Shown here one piece after another: positions 50,332 to 58,407 of a stretch of DNA of 64,000 bases. Every line of letters starts with the position of its first letter. Position 1 is the stretch's first letter. Origin of the DNA: UBA9659 sp965208605 (GTDB taxonomy: Bacteria; Pseudomonadota; Gammaproteobacteria; Pseudomonadales; Azotimanducaceae); NCBI GenBank assembly GCA_965208605.1, contig OZ242345.1, positions 2,170,001-2,234,000 on the forward strand, read 5' to 3'. The translations under genes were made by a program, and so were the position numbers. Below the pieces are notes generated by a model. The model was given only the letters and a program-made list of their open reading frames with translations. It was not told the origin of the DNA and ran no database searches.

Positions 50332-51132
50332 TTATCCTAGTGGCAGGTCATGGCTGGGGGGTGTGCGGGCGAGTGCTACTACCGCCACCGAGGCGGCCCC
50401 GCCACCGAGCAGACAATGAGCCATTGCCGCTACCGTTGCGCCGGTGGTGACAACATCATCTACAAGAATAATTTTCTCCCCCTTAAAGGCACGGCGCATG
50501 CTGAAGGCATGGGCGACATTCTTCTTGCGCCCGGCCACACTGAGTAGCTTCTGGTCAGCAGTAAACTGGGTGCGTATCAGATGCTGGTCATCAACTTTAA
50601 CCTTGAAAATTTCAGCAAGAATGGTGGCTATCTGCTTGGATTGGTTGAAGCCGCGACTACGTTGCTTTTTGGGATGCAATGGCGCCGGCACGAGAAGTGT
50701 TTGCCCATCGGGCTGGGCGCTGTTCAAGAAGAAACCAGGATCAACTCGCATAATATGTTGTCCGAGTAGTTTTGCTAACACCTTGCCCGATGCCAGGTCC
50801 TGGTGGTTCTTGAATTGTTGTATCAGATGATTGACCGGGAAAGTATAAGAGAAGGCCGCTATGGTCTGCTCAACAGGCATGGGGCGCGCTGCACAAGCCA
50901 AGCAGACCTCATCGCTGGCTCCTAGCGGTAGCCCGCAGCGGCGACAGGCGTGATGCAACCAAGGCAGATCCGCTTCACAGGCACGACAAAGATCTATGCT
51001 GCGGTGACTGTGGTAGCCGCAGGTGATACAAACTCCAGGGAGGATGCGATACAAAAATTGCCTGATCCTTTCATGGAGAGACTTTTCATAGAAAGGTTTT
51101 TGATAGGGAGGTTTTTGATAGAGAGAATTCAT
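50332..51132 (-). CDS. comF: ComF-family phosphoribosyltransferase-like protein
   Basis: 266 residues. Four cysteine pairs near the N-terminus (C35/C38, C49/C52, C63/C66, C77/C80; for example GVCITCG, LCRAC, CRRCGLPL, CLAC) form a double zinc motif, followed by a phosphoribosyltransferase fold with LLVPAPLHPKKQRSRGFNQS and the PRPP site ILVDDVVTTGAT. ComF proteins are needed for DNA uptake or processing in competence, with details not fully established. ATG 51132 is the likely start; the frame extends to 51192. The N-terminal YQKPPYQKPFYEK is encoded by 15-bp repeats. Confidence 0.9.
   Translation of the reverse strand: MNSLYQKPPYQKPFYEKSLHERIRQFLYRILPGVCITCGYHSHRSIDLCRACEADLPWLHHACRRCGLPLGASDEVCLACAARPMPVEQTIAAFSYTFPVNHLIQQFKNHQDLASGKVLAKLLGQHIMRVDPGFFLNSAQPDGQTLLVPAPLHPKKQRSRGFNQSKQIATILAEIFKVKVDDQHLIRTQFTADQKLLSVAGRKKNVAHAFSMRRAFKGEKIILVDDVVTTGATVAAMAHCLLGGGAASVAVVALARTPPSHDLPLG
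51088..51122 (-). repeat. 15-bp in-frame tandem repeat (YQKPF)
   Basis: ATAGAAAGGTTTTTG and ATAGGGAGGTTTTTG are adjacent, followed by ATAGAG. They encode YQKP-type units at the ComF N-terminus. Confidence 0.88.
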
Positions 51133-51245
51133 AGGCAACGCCGGCTCAGCTCTGGAAGCAGATAGGAGTGTGAGTTTGTTGCACTCTTGCACTTTTGGCG
51201 GGAAAGGCTAGCGGCATAAGCCGCATGATGTGTAGGAAGATAGCC

Positions 51246-51336
51246 CTATCCCGTCATTCTCGTATGACGGCGCGGGGCGCCGTAGGCCGCCAGACTGGAT
51301 TCCCCCGAACCTCGTCATTCTTGTATGTGTTATTCA
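51246..51336. repeat. Dispersed CGTCATTC-family repeats between comF and the protease gene
   Basis: CCGTCATTCTCGTATGACGG is a hairpin. GGCGCGGGGCGCCGTAGGCC-GCCAG follows (matching 54252-54278 and, inverted, 6060-6085), then CTGGATTCCCCCG and CGTCATTCTTGTATG. The hairpin may terminate the upstream protease transcript. Together they occupy most of the spacer. Confidence 0.75.
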
Positions 51337-52394
51337 TGCGCTAAGAGAGTCACCTCGTAGGTGTGTAGTAAATCATCTTTTACGCTGGTCACCTGGACAG
51401 TTTCCCCCGGGTCAAATTGCTGAATTTGTGTGTTGAATGCGCTTTCCGTTGCTACCGGTTCGCCATTGATGGCAATAATTACATCGCCGAGATAGATGTT
51501 GCCCTGGAGATCCTCCCGCATACCCACCATGCCCACCCGGTCCGCGGCAGAGTCCTTCTCCACTGAGATGATGGCAACCCCCTTCACCCGGTAACGCCTG
51601 GTCCAATAATCCGAGAGGACTTCAACACCCAGCCAAGGACGGGGCAGATGACCCTCTTTCAGGAGCACCGGCACTATGGCTTTGAGGGTATTGATAGGGA
51701 TGGCAAAACCTATGCCGGCACTGGCACCACTAGGACTGACGATCGCGGTGCTGACGCCAATCAGCTTGCCTTTGGAATCAAGCAGGGGTCCACCAGAATT
51801 CCCGGGGTTAATGGCCGCGTCAGTTTGAATCACATTCTTGATGGTCCGATTGGTCATTGATTTGATTTCCCGACCCAGGGCGCTGACCACGCCGACTGTC
51901 AGGGTGGTATCTAGTGCAAAGGGGTTGCCAATGGCGAGTACCTTCCTGCCGACGGCAAGCGATGAGGAGTCTCCGAGCGCTATCCCTTGGAGATTTTCCC
52001 CCGGCGCCTTTATTTTTAGTAGCACTATGTCTTTTTCAGGTGCTTTGCCGATGATTTTTGCTTGGTAGGAGTTGCCAGACTGCAAGGTGATGGTGATTCT
52101 GTTGGCGGCGGCAATCACATGGAAGTTGGTTACTATGAGCCCCGAATCATCCCAGAGGAAACCCGCCCCACTGCCATGCGGAAATTCCAAGGCACTACGC
52201 GAGAAGCGTTGTCTGCGTACCGTGGTAGTGGTTACAAAAACTACTGATGGACTAACATTCTCAAAGATGGCGACATTGTTTTCTTCCTCAGTAGGTACTG
52301 GCTCTGGGAATTCGCTAACAACCAGAAGAATATATATGGCGACTGCAAATACTGAGAGGAGCGTGACTGACTTGAGGGCCCGCAGAAATTTCAT
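51330..52394 (-). CDS. DegS/HtrA-like membrane-anchored serine protease
   Basis: 354 residues. One N-terminal membrane segment (about 7-27) anchors a trypsin-like domain with catalytic His92 (TNFHVI), Asp122 (EKDIVLLKI) and Ser200 (NPGNSGGPLL), followed by one PDZ domain (about 250-350; YLGDVIIAINGEPV). A single PDZ with an N-terminal anchor is the DegS layout. DegS triggers the sigma-E envelope stress response, although other HtrA members simply degrade damaged exported proteins. It lies 23 bases after the tolC-like gene. Confidence 0.9.
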   Translation of the reverse strand: MKFLRALKSVTLLSVFAVAIYILLVVSEFPEPVPTEEENNVAIFENVSPSVVFVTTTTVRRQRFSRSALEFPHGSGAGFLWDDSGLIVTNFHVIAAANRITITLQSGNSYQAKIIGKAPEKDIVLLKIKAPGENLQGIALGDSSSLAVGRKVLAIGNPFALDTTLTVGVVSALGREIKSMTNRTIKNVIQTDAAINPGNSGGPLLDSKGKLIGVSTAIVSPSGASAGIGFAIPINTLKAIVPVLLKEGHLPRPWLGVEVLSDYWTRRYRVKGVAIISVEKDSAADRVGMVGMREDLQGNIYLGDVIIAINGEPVATESAFNTQIQQFDPGETVQVTSVKDDLLHTYEVTLLAHE

Positions 52395-52417
52395 TGCATG
52401 TTTACCATTGATTGCTG

Positions 52418-53836
52418 TTATTGGGTTGTCGGTGTGGTCCGGGTGATGATGATATCCCGTTCAATAAACTGATTAAGCGCATAGATGTCTTGTGGGTTCA
52501 GGGTGCCGGCAACTTGTTTCAGGAGCAAAGTGCCCTGAATATATTGATAGCGGGCGATGGCGTACTGGCGTTGGGACTGATACAGACGTTCTTGGGCAAG
52601 CAACAGATCAACGATGTTTCGGGAACCCACCTCGTAACTGGTTTGGGTGGCATCCAATGCACTTTGACTTGATTCAATGCCTCTGCGCCTCGCTCTGACT
52701 CGGGCAACATCAGCGTTAATAGTGGTGTACAGATTGCGGGTTGATTCAACAGTCAGTCGTTGCCTGAGCTCAAAATTTTGTTGTGCTGCTTCAAGCTGGT
52801 ATGCGGCTTCTCTGACCTGAGCAGTGACCAGACCACCTTGAAAAATCGGCACATTGATATTCAGTGACATTGTCGTTTGATCAGTCTTGCTCCCGCTGTC
52901 GCTGAAAACATTGATGCTACCCGCGACACTGTGCCCATAAGTTACCTCGGCATCTATGGTGGGGTAGTGTCGGCTCTTGGCAATTTGCAAATTACGTTCT
53001 GCGGAATGTAGTTGTTCCTTGGCACCGATGAGTTGATAGTTGTATTCCAGCGCAGTCTTCACCCAGTCCGCTTCATTACGCGGCTCCGGGGGTTTCACCG
53101 GGAAGTCTTCGGACAGACCATAGACCTGCTCAAAGTTACTTCCGGTTAAACGTAGCAGAGGTTCAAAACTTGTTGCCTGGCCGTTCTCCGCCTGGATGAC
53201 AGTGACGGTGGTGGAGTCGTAGGCCGCTCGGGCTTCTAGTAGATCCGTGATCGACACCAGGCCCACATCAAAACGTTGCTGCACCTGTTCCAATTGACGT
53301 TGCACGGCATCATGTTCCGCATCGGCAGCGGACAGGGAGGCCTCCTGAGCAAGTATGTTGAAGTAGCTCTCCGCTACTCGGATGATAAGTGCCTGTTGTT
53401 CGGCTGAGAACTTAGCAAGGGCTTCTGCACGCAAGGTCTTGGCGAGTTTGAATTGATACCAGCCTTCCAGACGAAAAATCGGCTGGGTCAAAACTGCTCG
53501 CCATGAGTGGTCATTGTATAGAGCGGCCGGGGTAGATGGATTGGTTGGCAGCACACGACGATTGTGAGACGTCGTACCCTTGACGACGATGGTCGGGAGG
53601 ATCAATGACCGTCCCTGGGAGACTACGGCATCCTGGGACAGAAACACGGCCTCGGTTGCCTGCAACTGCGGATCATTTTTCACCGCTAGATTGTAGATTT
53701 CACTGAGGTCTGCTGCCTGGACTCCAGAGAGTCCACCTCCAGCGAAGGTGATGCAGATGATGGCAAGCGGGCGGAGTGTCTTTTGCAAACGAAGCTTCAA
53801 GATGCGGCGGGTTCGTTTACATCCAAGATATATCAT
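52418..53836 (-). CDS. TolC-type outer-membrane efflux channel
   Basis: 472 residues. A signal peptide (ending near VQAAD) precedes two similar halves with the outer-membrane-factor pattern (LSEIYNLAVKNDPQLQATEA at the start; VGLVSITDLLEARAAYD and VGSRNIVDLLLAQERLYQSQ at the ends of the helices). Such trimers form the exit duct for type I secretion and tripartite drug pumps. No inner-membrane partners are adjacent; the DegS-like gene follows. TolC is the closest well-known model, but OMF paralogues cannot be separated here. Confidence 0.88.
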   Translation of the reverse strand: MIYLGCKRTRRILKLRLQKTLRPLAIICITFAGGGLSGVQAADLSEIYNLAVKNDPQLQATEAVFLSQDAVVSQGRSLILPTIVVKGTTSHNRRVLPTNPSTPAALYNDHSWRAVLTQPIFRLEGWYQFKLAKTLRAEALAKFSAEQQALIIRVAESYFNILAQEASLSAADAEHDAVQRQLEQVQQRFDVGLVSITDLLEARAAYDSTTVTVIQAENGQATSFEPLLRLTGSNFEQVYGLSEDFPVKPPEPRNEADWVKTALEYNYQLIGAKEQLHSAERNLQIAKSRHYPTIDAEVTYGHSVAGSINVFSDSGSKTDQTTMSLNINVPIFQGGLVTAQVREAAYQLEAAQQNFELRQRLTVESTRNLYTTINADVARVRARRRGIESSQSALDATQTSYEVGSRNIVDLLLAQERLYQSQRQYAIARYQYIQGTLLLKQVAGTLNPQDIYALNQFIERDIIITRTTPTTQ

Positions 53837-53886
53837 GTGATTTCACTTTATAGAGTTGCGGTCTGGTGTGTTGTACGAGTGTTGTC

Positions 53887-53943
53887 AGACAAGCGGACTG
53901 TTGTTAGACAAGCGAACAAGTGCCGGACGAGCGGACAAGGCGC
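53887..53943. repeat. Decaying 19-bp tandem repeat
   Basis: AGACAAGCGGACTGTTGTT, AGACAAGCGAACAAGTGCC and GGACGAGCGGACAAGGCGC are adjacent 19-bp units sharing AGACAAGCGGAC-like cores. Confidence 0.7.
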
Positions 53944-53992
53944 ATAGCATAGCCGAAAACCTGGCTTTTATGCTAGTTGTTGTTGCTCCGCG

Positions 53993-54105
53993 CCGTCATT
54001 CTCGCCACCCCCGTCATCCCAGCCATCGGCTGTGATGACGGGGGTGACGGGAATCCAGAGGAACGAAGCCAACCACCTGTGGGGCATGCGCACATCAACA
54101 ACAAG
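53993..54105. repeat. 113-bp dispersed element with hairpin, copy B
   Basis: Nearly identical to 14693-14803. ACCCCCGTCATC..CAGCC-ATC-GGCTG.GATGACGGGGGT (54007-54045) can fold into a long stem, followed by GACGGGAATCCAGAGGAACG and the end ACATCAACAACAAG. It could terminate the res transcript. Confidence 0.88.
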
Positions 54106-54109
54106 ATGG

Positions 54110-54290
54110 TTCGTCACTCTGGATGTAAGCCGGAACAAGCCGTGGCAAGCCCGGGAATGACGGCGCGGAAGCGTCAGGCTTTGATGCTGACGGAATAAAT
54201 CGGAAAACAATACTCTTCTTTACTGGATTCCCGAGCAAGCTCGAGAATGACGGCGCGGGGCGCCGTAGGCCGCCAGAAGGAGCAGGGACA
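54110..54290. repeat. Further dispersed repeat modules
   Basis: GGGAATGACGGCGCGG, ACTGGATTCCCGAGCAAGCT-CGAGAATGACGG and GGCGCGGGGCGCCGTAGGCC-GCCAG are modules also seen at 5325-5402, 5995-6165 and 51246-51336. Confidence 0.75.
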
Positions 54291-54312
54291 CCTCAGGGGG
54301 TATGGCGGTTTG

Positions 54313-56982
54313 TTATTGGTAGGTCTGGAAGCTTTCAATCAGGCCAGTGAAGCTTTTCGGCGTGTATTTCTTAAAGCCTTCTTCATCCACATACAGAAAA
54401 CGATAAGTCATTGTTGACTGTAATCCATTCACATCCTCACACCATTGTTTCAAGCGTTCCATTTTTAATGGGATATCTAACTCTTCACGACCTTTGGTTT
54501 CTACAATAAAGACCTCATGCTCGGAGGTCTTTATCAGGAAATCAGGATAATAGTTGGCAATGTTGCCATCATATTTCACATAGTCCAACCGGAAGCCCAC
54601 GGCGAAATAATTTTTCGTATAAGAAATAATATCGTCGCACTTCTCCAGAAACTCAGCGAATTGTAATTCCAGAGAACTGTCACCAATGATTTTGTTAAAC
54701 ACACTTTTTTGCGGGACGATACATTCTTGTTGTTTGACAATAAACGGGCGGGTTTCTGAGAGAACTATCTGCCCGCAAATCTCGGTATTGCCCTTGTCCT
54801 GTAGGGTAATAGCGTTAATCCCTTTCTTGAAGGTTTCTATGATGGTTTTGGTGACTTCAGTTTCGGAAAGATTACGCAGCGTGTTTTGATCCTCAAGGTT
54901 AACCGGATGCACAAACAAATCTTCACTGATAAAAGTTTTCATTTTTTCATACACCAGATCATAAACACTGACCAGTTTTAATTCTTTCATAATGATGTGA
55001 CTGCAATATCTTATTGCTTGGCGGTAATCAGAAATACCCGGCATATCTAATATGGCTTCGTGGCTAGTCTCTTCTTTGATCATGTATCTGAAGATGATGT
55101 TGCGGACTTGCTGTTCGTCATATTCCCGGTAGGCAACTTTTGCATGCTCAAACTGCTTACTATCTAGTTGTGCAAGCATGGCATGCGCTCGATAGATTCT
55201 CGGTGCCAGTATCGGAATCTCAATATCCAGTGCGTTAATGTTTTTGTCTGGATTGCTCTTGTCTACCTCAATCACAAGAGGTCCGGTTAAAGCAACATTT
55301 GCACCCATGCTCTCCCGTTCCAGTGTGACCCCTTCTTTTTCAATGGATTCCACAAAATCCATAAACGCATCGGTGCCGATGACGCTCAGCTTTTCCTCGG
55401 CATCGACATCGGGGTACATGCGCCGTAGCCCGCGTCCTAGGGTTTGCTCCGGCAGGATATTGCTTGTTGCTGAATAGGCGCGTAGCCCGACAATGGTGGT
55501 TACATTGCGCACATCCCAGCCTTCCTTCAGCACCAGCACTGAGACGATGGCTTTGTATGGACTGCCCTGGTTGTCTATGTCGTTGGCTTGCTTGCGCAGT
55601 TTTTCTAGTTCTTCCTTTGCTTTGCTGGAAGCGGATTCGGAAATCTCACCATTCTTTTTGGTATGAATTACCAGCACAGCACCTTTTAACTCGGGATAGG
55701 TGTTTTCCAGGTGCTCAGCAACTTCATCGCAGTTTTTGGTGTCGTCAGTCATCACGAAAAGCACTGCTTTTTTGTTCATTTTTTGATGTTCTTCGTGTGC
55801 CTTACGCCATTCCACAATACCGAGATTTAGATAATCGGCGTATCTTTCCGAAAATATGCTACTCGGTTGTTCTGTCAGTTTGTTGCGGCTGGCAGAGTCG
55901 GGGATGACCGGGTGTTTCACCACATTCTGTGCTATGGCTTCCACCAGCGGATAATCGACAACGGTCTGCACGAAGATAGCGCCGTTGTTGTGTTTGGGTG
56001 TGGCAGTGGTGTCTACCTGCAACGCAAGTTTGCCGCCTTTTTGCTTCAAGCGGTTGTGGATGTCTTCAATTGACTTAAACCAGGCCATCCGAGAGTCGTG
56101 GATGTGATGTGCCTCATCGTTAAACACAACCAGCTCATCAATGTTGCGTAGGATCATGCCCAGATTCACTTTGGAATCGGTTGTTGCTCCAGTGGGTCGA
56201 GAGCCCAGAAAATAATCCATCGTATTTTCATCGTCTGGCGAAGGCGGAATATCGTTGCCAGCATAGACGCGGTGGATGTTGGTCAAGAATATATTGCCGG
56301 TGGAGCGGAGCGCACGAACCTCATCTTGCACATGCACGGTCAGTTGGAAGTCATCCCGCCAGTTATGTCCATCAAAGCCGTTGTCGGGCAACACTGGATC
56401 CGTATAAAAAATTTTCAGACCATCAAAATCTTTTTTCAAACGATCTAACACAATAATATTCGGCGCGATGATCAAAAAGTTGCGTGCAAGTTTTGAATCA
56501 GGCTCGTAGAGTTTGTGAAAATAACACCAAGCCAAGACGAGACTCAGTACCTTGGTTTTGCCGCTACCGGTTGCCATCTTGATAACAAAACGTAGCCAGT
56601 CTTCGTCAAATAAATTGGGCGAAACCACTCCGCTTGAATCAAAACGCATTAGATCAAACTTGTCTTTGACTCCAACAACTTCATATAAATAAATAATCGT
56701 CTCAATCGCCTCGCGTTGCGCGAAGTAATAGCGAAATTCCCGGGCTATCCCGTCGGCCTCTGTCAGCAGATGCTCCCCACCAAACCACCAGCGCAACAAA
56801 CTGATGCTGGTGTCTGTCGCGCCTTGATAACTGTTATCACGCCATTCTTTCACCTGCTGGCGCAATTCTTGCACCAGCGGCGGCAATTTATCCATGCGCT
56901 GGTCGCGTTCGCCCGGTAACCAGCGCTGGTCAGGGTCTAAAATAATATGAGGGGAAGCGGGGAAATTAGACGGCAGGGGCAT
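54313..56982 (-). CDS. res: Type III restriction endonuclease, Res subunit
   Basis: 889 residues. An SF2 helicase core with ATGSGKTKV (Walker A about 137-144) and NDEAHH (motif II) is followed by helicase C-terminal motifs (LKEGWDVRNVTTIVGLRAYS, LGRGLRRMYPD). A C-terminal PD-(D/E)XK nuclease has YYPDFLI and IVETKGREELD. Type III Res works only with Mod; ATP hydrolysis drives communication between two recognition sites before cutting. mod lies upstream in the same operon, but four genes intervene. It begins nine bases after the HepT-like gene. The whole reading frame looks intact. Confidence 0.93.
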   Translation of the reverse strand: MPLPSNFPASPHIILDPDQRWLPGERDQRMDKLPPLVQELRQQVKEWRDNSYQGATDTSISLLRWWFGGEHLLTEADGIAREFRYYFAQREAIETIIYLYEVVGVKDKFDLMRFDSSGVVSPNLFDEDWLRFVIKMATGSGKTKVLSLVLAWCYFHKLYEPDSKLARNFLIIAPNIIVLDRLKKDFDGLKIFYTDPVLPDNGFDGHNWRDDFQLTVHVQDEVRALRSTGNIFLTNIHRVYAGNDIPPSPDDENTMDYFLGSRPTGATTDSKVNLGMILRNIDELVVFNDEAHHIHDSRMAWFKSIEDIHNRLKQKGGKLALQVDTTATPKHNNGAIFVQTVVDYPLVEAIAQNVVKHPVIPDSASRNKLTEQPSSIFSERYADYLNLGIVEWRKAHEEHQKMNKKAVLFVMTDDTKNCDEVAEHLENTYPELKGAVLVIHTKKNGEISESASSKAKEELEKLRKQANDIDNQGSPYKAIVSVLVLKEGWDVRNVTTIVGLRAYSATSNILPEQTLGRGLRRMYPDVDAEEKLSVIGTDAFMDFVESIEKEGVTLERESMGANVALTGPLVIEVDKSNPDKNINALDIEIPILAPRIYRAHAMLAQLDSKQFEHAKVAYREYDEQQVRNIIFRYMIKEETSHEAILDMPGISDYRQAIRYCSHIIMKELKLVSVYDLVYEKMKTFISEDLFVHPVNLEDQNTLRNLSETEVTKTIIETFKKGINAITLQDKGNTEICGQIVLSETRPFIVKQQECIVPQKSVFNKIIGDSSLELQFAEFLEKCDDIISYTKNYFAVGFRLDYVKYDGNIANYYPDFLIKTSEHEVFIVETKGREELDIPLKMERLKQWCEDVNGLQSTMTYRFLYVDEEGFKKYTPKSFTGLIESFQTYQ

Positions 56983-56991
56983 GGTGCAGTG

Positions 56992-57405
56992 CTACTGTGA
57001 CGAGGCGAGCATGATACCGGCGAATGTAATCAAATCGTCGGCGTGCTTTTTGATTACATCTTCTACCAGGTGGTAATCAATCTTCTGATATTCGTGGATA
57101 ACAATGTTTCTGAAACCCACCATGCCGATGAGTTTCTTTTCCAGCTCGGTATTGATGATGCCGGCTTTCCCCAGTAGCCTAAAACTGTCGGCTGTATCTC
57201 TTGGCCAACCTAATTTTTTTATGCGTATCATGTGATTTGCTATATCCAACGTTTGTTCGCATGCGCGTTGTAGATTTAAAATGATGATGTCTTGCTTGTC
57301 GTAATCTTTTTCAAACGGCAAATCCGATTCTTTTTCCCATGTATCTCTGGCACGCCGTATGGAAAGTTCAACATTCTGCTGTTTCGCTATTAGAAGATCG
57401 CTCAT
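56992..57405 (-). CDS. HepT-like HEPN toxin (RNase)
   Basis: 137 residues, all helical. RNIVIHEY (R99 to Y106) fits the R-x4-H-x-Y motif of HepT toxins, which cut or are regulated by AMPylation at the Tyr. Its start overlaps the MntA-like gene by ATGA (57402-57405), the usual arrangement of the MntA-HepT pair. In known pairs the nucleotidyltransferase adds AMP to the Tyr and silences the toxin. It lies inside a type III restriction operon, just before res. Confidence 0.85.
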   Translation of the reverse strand: MSDLLIAKQQNVELSIRRARDTWEKESDLPFEKDYDKQDIIILNLQRACEQTLDIANHMIRIKKLGWPRDTADSFRLLGKAGIINTELEKKLIGMVGFRNIVIHEYQKIDYHLVEDVIKKHADDLITFAGIMLASSQ

Positions 57406-57815
57406 TGCGCATACACTCGTCCGCTTGAGATGATTTCTTCGCGAATTCCCGCACGTTCCTGATTTAGTTTCTGGTGTTTCGAAAGAACAATAACCTCAAA
57501 GCGAATACGTTCATTTTCTTCAGCACAATGTATCAACCTTCCACTGTTCAAAATTTCCGCTTGGAAACTCGTGTCAACATCACGCAAATTAATCAAATCA
57601 GCGCGCCCCACTTTTGCAGCCGACGCAACCACCGCCGAAAGGCTACACCAGTCCCAAAAATCAACCCTGCGCTCCGCCGTATTTGGCAGCAGCACAGCAA
57701 TGTCCAGATCGCTGTCCGGTCGCTGGTATTCCGTTCCCCAGGTGCCGAAAAAGTAGATGGCCTGGGTGTCCGGATGGGCGGCGAGGATGGGGGCGGTGAT
57801 ATTTTCGTGGTTCAT
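57402..57815 (-). CDS. MntA-like minimal nucleotidyltransferase antitoxin
   Basis: 137 residues. FFGTWGTEYQRPDSDLDIAV carries the minimal nucleotidyltransferase signature G-S/T-x10-D-x-D (G24, T25, D36, D38), with Thr in place of the usual Ser. A third acidic residue would be in VDFWDWCSL or ADLINLRDV. Such proteins AMPylate the HepT partner. It starts 25 bases after the nuclease-like gene stop and overlaps hepT. The pairing by ATGA is strong support for a toxin-antitoxin module. Confidence 0.85.
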   Translation of the reverse strand: MNHENITAPILAAHPDTQAIYFFGTWGTEYQRPDSDLDIAVLLPNTAERRVDFWDWCSLSAVVASAAKVGRADLINLRDVDTSFQAEILNSGRLIHCAEENERIRFEVIVLSKHQKLNQERAGIREEIISSGRVYAQ

Positions 57816-57840
57816 AGCAGTTTTGCCTATTCTTCGCTTT

Positions 57841-58407
57841 TCAAATTAGCCTAGCAAATCGTGTACTACCACCAGGATTTCCTATTCTAAGCATATTCTC
57901 TGGTTTATCGTGTACTTTACCAGATAGCAATTCACGAGTGGGGCGCTTGGGAATGTTTACTTTTACGATACTGATGAAGCGATTTTTGTAGACATTACTA
58001 TCAAGAAGCGAATCCTCATCCCAAAACTTTTTTGCAACTGCACGGCAATGTGCGACTACACATTCCGCACCTTTGAGTTGTTGGACTATTTTTTTGTTTT
58101 CATAATTATCGCTGCTTTTTATTTCAATATAGAGTATCCGCTTCTTCGTGCCAGTATCAGCGATAATAATGTAATCCGCTCTCTTATTTTCACCGCGAGT
58201 ACCTTTATAAAAATGCACTGCTTCGGGGAATTTATCTGCTCTGAAAATAATGCTATCTTGCGGGAGCCCAGAAATCTTAATAGCATAGGATGCTTTGTGC
58301 TGACCATATTCAGATAATTTTACGCTATATGTATTCTTGCCATTATTGCTATGAGGTACAATCACACTCTCTTTGATCATTTCACGCAGCAAATCAATAT
58401 CCGACAT
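57841..58407 (-). CDS. Small protein with PD-(D/E)XK-like motif, partner of the OLD-like ATPase
   Basis: 188 residues. KRADYIIIADTG (Asp78) and LYIEIKSSDNY (Glu95, Lys97) fit the spacing of a PD-(D/E)XK nuclease active site (D-x16-E-x-K). The remainder is alpha/beta without signal peptide or membrane segment. It overlaps the ATPase stop by one base (TAATG), so translation is coupled. I do not recognise a named family. It may be the effector nuclease of a two-gene ATPase-nuclease module; the Res nuclease (IVETKG) has a comparable motif but the sequences are otherwise unlike. Asp78, Glu95 and Lys97 are the residues to test. Confidence 0.6.
   Translation of the reverse strand: MSDIDLLREMIKESVIVPHSNNGKNTYSVKLSEYGQHKASYAIKISGLPQDSIIFRADKFPEAVHFYKGTRGENKRADYIIIADTGTKKRILYIEIKSSDNYENKKIVQQLKGAECVVAHCRAVAKKFWDEDSLLDSNVYKNRFISIVKVNIPKRPTRELLSGKVHDKPENMLRIGNPGGSTRFARLI

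Larger units (their letters stand above)
53837..54312. other. 476-base spacer between the tolC-like gene and the defence operon end
   Basis: It contains three decaying 19-bp units (53887-53943), a 113-bp dispersed element (53993-54105) with a strong hairpin, and further repeat modules (about 54110-54290). No gene-like frame with support was found. It separates the promoter side of the tolC-like gene from the 3' end of the res gene. Confidence 0.75.
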
